Of a stretch of DNA of 64,000 bases, positions 62,374-64,000 are shown one piece after another. The stretch lies in the NCBI GenBank assembly GCA_964540765.1, contig CAZINW010000004.1, positions 30,667 to 94,666 on the forward strand, given 5' to 3'. The translations under genes and the position numbers were made by a program. The DNA is from CAZJLN01 sp964540765. Its GTDB lineage: Bacteria; Chloroflexota; Anaerolineae; Anaerolineales; Anaerolineaceae. How positions within the stretch are numbered: position 1 is the stretch's first letter; each line of letters begins with the position of its first letter. The notes below the pieces were generated by a model, which saw only the letters and a program-made list of their open reading frames with translations, was not told the DNA's origin and searched no databases.

Positions 62374-62841
62374 ATGGTTCAGAGAGAAGGAGTTAAAGCT
62401 CCAAATTTTAAGCTATTCGATCAGGATGGTAATATTCACCAGTTAAGTGATTATGCTGGTAAAGTTATAGTTTTGTATTTTTACCCTAAAGATGACACCC
62501 CAGGATGTGTGAAGGAAGCCTGCAGCTTCAGGAATAACTTCAATGTTTTCAAACAGCAAGGCGTTGTAGTTTTGGGCGTGAGTCCCGATTCGGTTGCTTC
62601 ACATGCGAAATTCAAAGAAAAGTATGCTTTACCTTTTACGCTGCTTGCTGATGAGGACCATGCTGTCTGTGAGCTCTACGGGGTATGGGGTCTGAAGAAA
62701 TTGATGGGCAAAGAATATAATGGCGTTTTCCGCACGACATTTGTGATTGATGAAAATGGTTTCATCATCAAAGTCTACGAAAATGTCAGACCTGATGAAC
62801 ATGCCCAGGAAATCCTGGCAATGCTGGCAGCCAGAGAATAA
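62374..62841 (+). CDS. bcp: Thioredoxin-dependent peroxiredoxin of the Bcp/PrxQ family
   Basis: A 155-residue atypical 2-Cys peroxiredoxin that reduces hydroperoxides. LYFYPKDDTPGCVKEACSFR has the peroxidatic and resolving cysteines five residues apart (about C45 and C50), as in Bcp. FRTTFVIDENGFI is the usual C-terminal block. I use ATG 62374, with GGAGGT ahead; GTG 62362 overlaps that site. In an anaerobe it serves oxidative-stress defence. Confidence 0.95.
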   Translation: MVQREGVKAPNFKLFDQDGNIHQLSDYAGKVIVLYFYPKDDTPGCVKEACSFRNNFNVFKQQGVVVLGVSPDSVASHAKFKEKYALPFTLLADEDHAVCELYGVWGLKKLMGKEYNGVFRTTFVIDENGFIIKVYENVRPDEHAQEILAMLAARE

Positions 62842-62867
62842 TAAAAAAGCAAACTTGGTTTATGCAA

Positions 62868-62902
62868 AGAGGCTATGCATTCCCAAAAAGTGCATAGCCT
62901 CT
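62868..62902. terminator. Terminator hairpin between bcp and rsfS
   Basis: AGAGGCTATGCA (62868-62879) and TGCATAGCCTCT (62891-62902) form a perfect 12-bp stem with an 11-base loop between convergent genes. The tails are only weakly T-rich, so efficiency in each direction is uncertain. Confidence 0.7.
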
Positions 62903-62925
62903 CATAATATTGAACAAATGCTATT

Positions 62926-63270
62926 CTATTGAAGGTGTAAAATCACTTTCCCATCCCGCCATAGATCTTCAATGCGGTAATAATCCCTTTGTTCGGGGGA
63001 CATTAAGTGAACGACAACATCGCCATAGTCAATAAGAACCCAGCCTGTACGTGCCAGCCCTTCACTTTGGGCATTCTTTTGATATTGTGTTTTAATACCG
63101 CGGATAACAGCATTACTGAGACCATCCAGCATACGATCGCTGGTACCATTCGCGATGACAAAGTAATCTGTAAAACTGGCAATGTCTTTAATATCCAAAA
63201 GGATGATGTCTTCCCCCATTTTACTTTCTAAAATGTCCACGATCGATTTTGCAAGTACTAACGCGTCCAG
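62926..63270 (-). CDS. rsfS: Ribosomal silencing factor RsfS, probable CTG start
   Basis: RsfS binds L14 and blocks subunit joining when nutrients are scarce. The core SFTDYFVIANGTSDRML and GWVLIDYGDVVVHLM is canonical. Starting at GTG 63240 the N-terminal helix is cut short (only DILESK before MGEDI). In-frame upstream codons give LDALVLAKSIVDILESK, which restores the 17 residues seen before the equivalent KGQD in E. coli RsfS. The only start-like codon there is CTG 63270, with GAGGTGA just ahead. I therefore list 63270 as the likely start, 114 residues in all. Confidence 0.9.
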   Translation of the reverse strand: MDALVLAKSIVDILESKMGEDIILLDIKDIASFTDYFVIANGTSDRMLDGLSNAVIRGIKTQYQKNAQSEGLARTGWVLIDYGDVVVHLMSPEQRDYYRIEDLWRDGKVILHLQ

Positions 63271-63317
63271 GGCTCACCTCTTTGTAATGTCAAGTATGTT
63301 CATTCTAGCATAAAAAT

Positions 63318-63956
63318 CTATTGTGCCACCAATTTTTCAGTGCGCAGAATGGTATAGACATAGCTTCCTTGATAAAATTCGCTTTTGAAAAGGTAGATTT
63401 CAGAAAACACATCCTGTCCCAGAGGAGCCAGGTCGATTTGACTTAATTGGGCAGCTATTCCTTGTCTTTCCAAGGGCGATGTATTGCGCGATACCCGGGC
63501 AAGGGTAATGTGTGGTGAAAAGCCACGAGCCTCAGCAGGAAAGTTAATTGCTTCGAAATTAATCTCCAATATCTTGGCTAATTGAAGAAGAGCGTCATCA
63601 GGTTTGACGCCGATCCAGATCACATTTGGATTTTTAATGGAAGGGAAGGCACCCAGATGAGAAAGGGATACCTGACATGGCATAGATTTGATGGCAGTTT
63701 TTTGGATGGCAGAATAAATCTCAGGCAGCCTGCTGTGTGGGACATTCCCCAAGAATTTTAAAGTTAAATGGATCTTGTCAGTGGCTACCCATCTCAAACC
63801 GGGTTGCTGGAAATATCCCTTCAGCTCCTCCAAGGCGTGTGTGATCTTATCCAATACTTGCTGTGAGAAATTCAATGCAATAAATAAGCGGAATTCTGAC
63901 AAATGAAAGGTCTCCAAAGTCTGAAATTTTCCAAGTAATGCTATTTTACTGTCCAT
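63318..63956 (-). CDS. thpR: RNA 2',3'-cyclic phosphodiesterase (2'-5' RNA ligase family)
   Basis: A 212-residue protein of the 2H phosphoesterase family, with the two catalytic motifs KIHLTLKFLG and SPHITLARV. It opens 2',3'-cyclic phosphates on RNA ends. Family members usually start near FRLFIALNF, so the first 20 or so residues (MDSKIALLGKFQTLETFHLS) may not be real; no convincing ribosome site is seen for any start. It lies near the end of the window with no linked partner. Confidence 0.88.
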   Translation of the reverse strand: MDSKIALLGKFQTLETFHLSEFRLFIALNFSQQVLDKITHALEELKGYFQQPGLRWVATDKIHLTLKFLGNVPHSRLPEIYSAIQKTAIKSMPCQVSLSHLGAFPSIKNPNVIWIGVKPDDALLQLAKILEINFEAINFPAEARGFSPHITLARVSRNTSPLERQGIAAQLSQIDLAPLGQDVFSEIYLFKSEFYQGSYVYTILRTEKLVAQ

Positions 63957-64000
63957 TCGCTGAAATGAAAATGACTTTTCTCAATTTCCGGCCAGTTGGG

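Noticed and set aside
1..64000. CRISPR array, insertion sequences, tRNA or rRNA genes, attachment sites
   Set aside because: No spaced direct repeats, transposase or integrase frames, or recognisable tRNA/rRNA sequences were seen on either strand.

Overview
This 64 kb window reads as a strictly anaerobic, selenium-using bacterium with mid-range GC, most likely a member of the Chloroflexota (Anaerolineae type). That assignment is an inference from gene content: F420 biosynthesis, a T-box in front of a type-2 ileS, group 3c hydrogenase/Hdr modules, methylmalonyl-CoA enzymes, and a secreted beta-propeller protein carrying a VYLPLIM motif of the kind common in Chloroflexota exoproteins. No rRNA, tRNA, CRISPR array, insertion sequence or phage gene was seen.

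Layout. Positions 1-1180 hold the 3' end of a methylmalonyl-CoA mutase gene, its epimerase, and pcp on the other strand. Positions 1301-19592 are one long plus-strand array of 16 tightly packed genes. It joins an SsnA-type aminohydrolase, F420 genes (npdG, cofE, cofD, cofC and an F420-type luciferase-like oxidoreductase), two molybdenum hydroxylases with opposite domain fusions, and the maturation genes of selenium-dependent molybdenum hydroxylases (XdhC-like, yqeB and a yqeC-mocA fusion). A promoter and an isoleucine-type T-box leader then control ileS, lspA, rluD and ltaE. The IleRS carries the altered GXHH signature. A heterodimeric ABC exporter, a secreted propeller protein, a decayed metallophosphatase gene and an MtaA/UroD-type methyltransferase follow.

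Positions 34643-43952 (minus strand) form a seven-gene redox operon: AOR-family tungsten enzyme, ferredoxin, HdrA, HdrC-MvhD, hydrogenase small and large subunits, and a polyferredoxin. HdrA looks split by a TGA, but the two halves are in the same frame. The TGA sits in the conserved CSI-x-ILAPK motif and is followed by a clean bacterial SECIS-like hairpin, so it is read here as selenocysteine. No HdrB is present. Upstream lie a lipoprotein gene interrupted by an in-frame amber codon and a small unknown gene.

Positions 45238-58371 (minus strand) look like a self-contained sigma-54 module. rpoN, a PAS/GAF histidine kinase and an NtrC-type regulator lacking its DNA-binding domain lie beside an operon for a small two-helix membrane protein, an 1811-residue TPR protein and a caspase-fold (C25-like) peptidase. 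Near-perfect -24/-12 promoters precede both the effector operon and rpoN itself. I consider this and the selenoprotein AOR-Hdr-hydrogenase operon the two most interesting systems here.

The right end (58537-63956) is housekeeping: an aminotransferase, hflX, rpmF, a membrane protein, a Bcp peroxiredoxin, rsfS (probably with a CTG start) and thpR.
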